NCBI RefSeq assembly: GCF_000518665.1
Contig: NZ_JAEA01000003.1
Span: 124,001 to 188,000 of the forward strand
DNA length: 64,000 nucleotides
Direction of reading: 5' to 3'
Source: Microvirga flocculans ATCC BAA-817
GTDB lineage: Bacteria; Pseudomonadota; Alphaproteobacteria; Rhizobiales; Beijerinckiaceae
This document shows, piece after piece, positions 62,744 to 64,000 of this stretch. The position numbers were made by a program, and so were the translations under genes. Position 1 is the stretch's first letter. Each line of letters starts with the position of its first letter. Below the pieces are notes generated by a model. The model worked only from the letters and a program-made list of their open reading frames with translations. It did no database searches and was not told the origin of the DNA.

Positions 62744-63346
62744 TCAAGCTTCAGGCGTTGCAGCCCTGTGCTCGTCGCGGGCCGCCTCCCAGACTTCCCG
62801 AGCGGCATCCGCGTTCATGGCCGCGATGCCGAGCCCCACGATCAGGTCCGGCCAGACGGAATGCGTCGCAGCGGTCATGAAGCCGGCCGCGACGATGGCC
62901 ACATTGGCGACGGCGTCGTTGCGGGCGGAGAGAAAGGCGGCCTTGGTCAGGCTGCCCTCATGGTGGCGGTAGCGGGCCAGAATGACGGCGCAGGCGGCGT
63001 TCACGATCAGGGCCCCGGCCCCCGCCAGCGACAGCGGCACCGGTTCGGGCGGGACCGAGGTCCAGACCTTGTCCCAGGCCATCCAGAGGGTGGCGAGCCC
63101 CGGCAGCAGGAGGATGCCTGCCAGCGCCATGCCGACCCGCGCCCGCATCCGGGCCGTGAAGCCCAGCGCCAGGAGGATGAGGAGGTTGACCGAGGCGTCC
63201 TCCAGGAAGTCGATGCTGTCGGCGAAGAGCGACACGGACCCAATGGCGAGCGCCACCGCGAATTCGACCCCGAAATAGCCGAGATTGAGAGCCGCCACGA
63301 CGGCGACCGCCCGGCGCAGGGGAAGGCTGGAGAGTGTTTGGCTCAT
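62744..63346 (-). CDS. CDF-like cation transporter with unusual metal-site residues
   Basis: A 200-residue membrane protein with five to six helices and a cation diffusion facilitator-like layout (NLGYFGVEFAVALAIGSVSL, then FADSIDFLEDASVNLLILL and FLSARNDAVANVAIVAAGF). In usual CDF proteins helices 2 and 5 carry HxxxD or DxxxD zinc ligands; here helix 2 reads DxxxD (DFLED) and helix 5 has Ser-Ala-Arg-Asn-Asp in place of HxxxD. The C-terminal cytoplasmic domain is missing. The transported ion is unknown and may differ from zinc. Confidence 0.78.
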   Translation of the reverse strand: MSQTLSSLPLRRAVAVVAALNLGYFGVEFAVALAIGSVSLFADSIDFLEDASVNLLILLALGFTARMRARVGMALAGILLLPGLATLWMAWDKVWTSVPPEPVPLSLAGAGALIVNAACAVILARYRHHEGSLTKAAFLSARNDAVANVAIVAAGFMTAATHSVWPDLIVGLGIAAMNADAAREVWEAARDEHRAATPEA

Positions 63347-63510
63347 TCTTCCGATCTTCTAGTTCAGCCCTGCTGAACGCGGTAGCGGATTTTCCGCGCC
63401 GGGCTTGGCAATTCCATTGCGGCAAAGCAGGCGCGACCACAAGGAATGGCAATTTTAGTTGCAAAACGCGCAATTTCAGGTGAACAAGACGACGAAGTTT
63501 AGAGGAAACC

Positions 63511-64000
63511 ATGCCAGCTTATCGTTCTCGCACCACCACCCACGGCCGCAACATGGCGGGCGCCCGCGGCCTCTGGCGCGCCACGGGCATGAAGGATTCC
63601 GATTTCGGTAAACCCATCATCGCCGTCGTGAATTCCTTCACCCAGTTCGTGCCGGGCCACGTCCACCTGAAGGACCTGGGCCAGCTCGTAGCGCGCGAGA
63701 TCGAGAAGGCCGGCGGCGTCGCCAAGGAATTCAACACCATCGCAGTGGACGACGGCATCGCCATGGGCCATGACGGCATGCTCTACTCCCTGCCCTCGCG
63801 GGAGCTGATCGCCGATTCCGTCGAGTACATGGTCAACGCCCATTGCGCCGACGCGATGGTGTGCATTTCCAACTGCGACAAGATCACCCCCGGCATGCTG
63901 ATGGCGTCGCTGCGCCTCAACATCCCGACGGTCTTCGTCTCCGGCGGACCGATGGAAGCGGGCAAGGCCGTGCTCAATGGCGTGACCAAGAAGCTCGACC
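63511..64000 (+). CDS. ilvD: Dihydroxy-acid dehydratase, N-terminal part (cut by window edge)
   Basis: The first 163 residues of Ilv[61 protein letters not shown], and [19 protein letters not shown], with the iron-sulfur cysteine in SNCDKITPG. It dehydrates dihydroxy acids in isoleucine and valine synthesis. AGAGGAAACC precedes the ATG at 63511. The remaining ~400 residues lie beyond the window. Confidence 0.97.
   Translation, partial: MPAYRSRTTTHGRNMAGARGLWRATGMKDSDFGKPIIAVVNSFTQFVPGHVHLKDLGQLVAREIEKAGGVAKEFNTIAVDDGIAMGHDGMLYSLPSRELIADSVEYMVNAHCADAMVCISNCDKITPGMLMASLRLNIPTVFVSGGPMEAGKAVLNGVTKKLD

Overview
This window looks like chromosomal DNA of a high-GC alphaproteobacterium of the Rhizobiales (Hyphomicrobiales). 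A Methylobacteriaceae/Microvirga-like host is my best guess, but that is inference. The evidence is the aa3 oxidase cluster in alphaproteobacterial order, an IalB-family protein, an lpiA-acvB pair, DUF1127 and DUF937 proteins, and short intergenic dyads of a kind common in this order. No rRNA, tRNA, CRISPR array, transposase or integrase was seen. The left end cuts a GNAT acetyltransferase and the right end cuts ilvD.

Layout. 0.3-5.5 kb (minus): a glycine cleavage operon gcvT-gcvH-osmC-gcvPA-gcvPB behind a tandem glycine riboswitch; glycine decarboxylase is split in two subunits and an OsmC-type protein sits inside the operon. 5.7-8.2 kb: a CNNM/CorC-type membrane protein, a lipoprotein and an IalB-family protein. 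8.3-15.0 kb (plus): the aa3 cytochrome c oxidase cluster ctaC-ctaD-ctaB-small CoxF-like protein-ctaG-ctaE-DUF983-surf1, with an FNR/FixK-type box upstream. 15.2-18.7 kb: GNAT, thrC, M16 protease. 18.9-23.8 kb: a membrane GGDEF-EAL protein, AlgH/YqgE, a stand-alone DsbD N-terminal-like protein and a peroxiredoxin. 23.8-26.2 kb (minus): ispH-thrB-rnhA. 26.5-30.5 kb: Kef-type antiporter, MATE exporter, DUF937 protein. 30.6-33 kb: DUF1127 protein divergent from a LysR regulator, then an EamA exporter. 33-35.3 kb is the most disordered stretch: a helically spaced repeat array, an HTH gene, a decayed tandem copy of it, an L,D-transpeptidase-like protein with an altered active site, and possible gene remnants.

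35.3-41.8 kb: pepT, a second GGDEF-EAL protein, a helix-hairpin-helix membrane protein, a DUF5996 protein and an OmpW porin with its own FNR/FixK-type box. 41.9-45.8 kb: minD-minE without an adjacent minC, divergent from a nitrate/sulfonate/taurine-type ABC operon. 45.9-53.2 kb: a membrane-anchored hemerythrin-like protein, a serine/threonine-type dehydratase, two unrecognised secreted proteins, and the lpiA(mprF)-acvB pair that makes and degrades lysyl-phosphatidylglycerol. 53.2-56.3 kb: two small proteins, then kynA with a kynureninase-type gene. 56.3-60.3 kb: aldo/keto reductase, HI0933-type flavoprotein, YbaK-type deacylase, YqaA/DedA-like membrane protein. 60.5-62.3 kb: an AT-richer islet with one gene resembling phage tail-spike beta-helix proteins. 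62.4-64 kb: a small unknown protein, a CDF-like transporter, and the start of ilvD.

Themes: amino-acid metabolism of the glycine/threonine/tryptophan group, aerobic respiration with an oxygen-linked regulatory site, envelope lipid and peptidoglycan remodelling, and cyclic-di-GMP signalling. The best candidates for something new are the orphan tail-spike-like islet, the phased repeat array with its HTH gene and decayed duplicate, the OsmC-containing glycine operon, minDE without an adjacent minC, and a short repeat that supplies stop codons to flanking genes.
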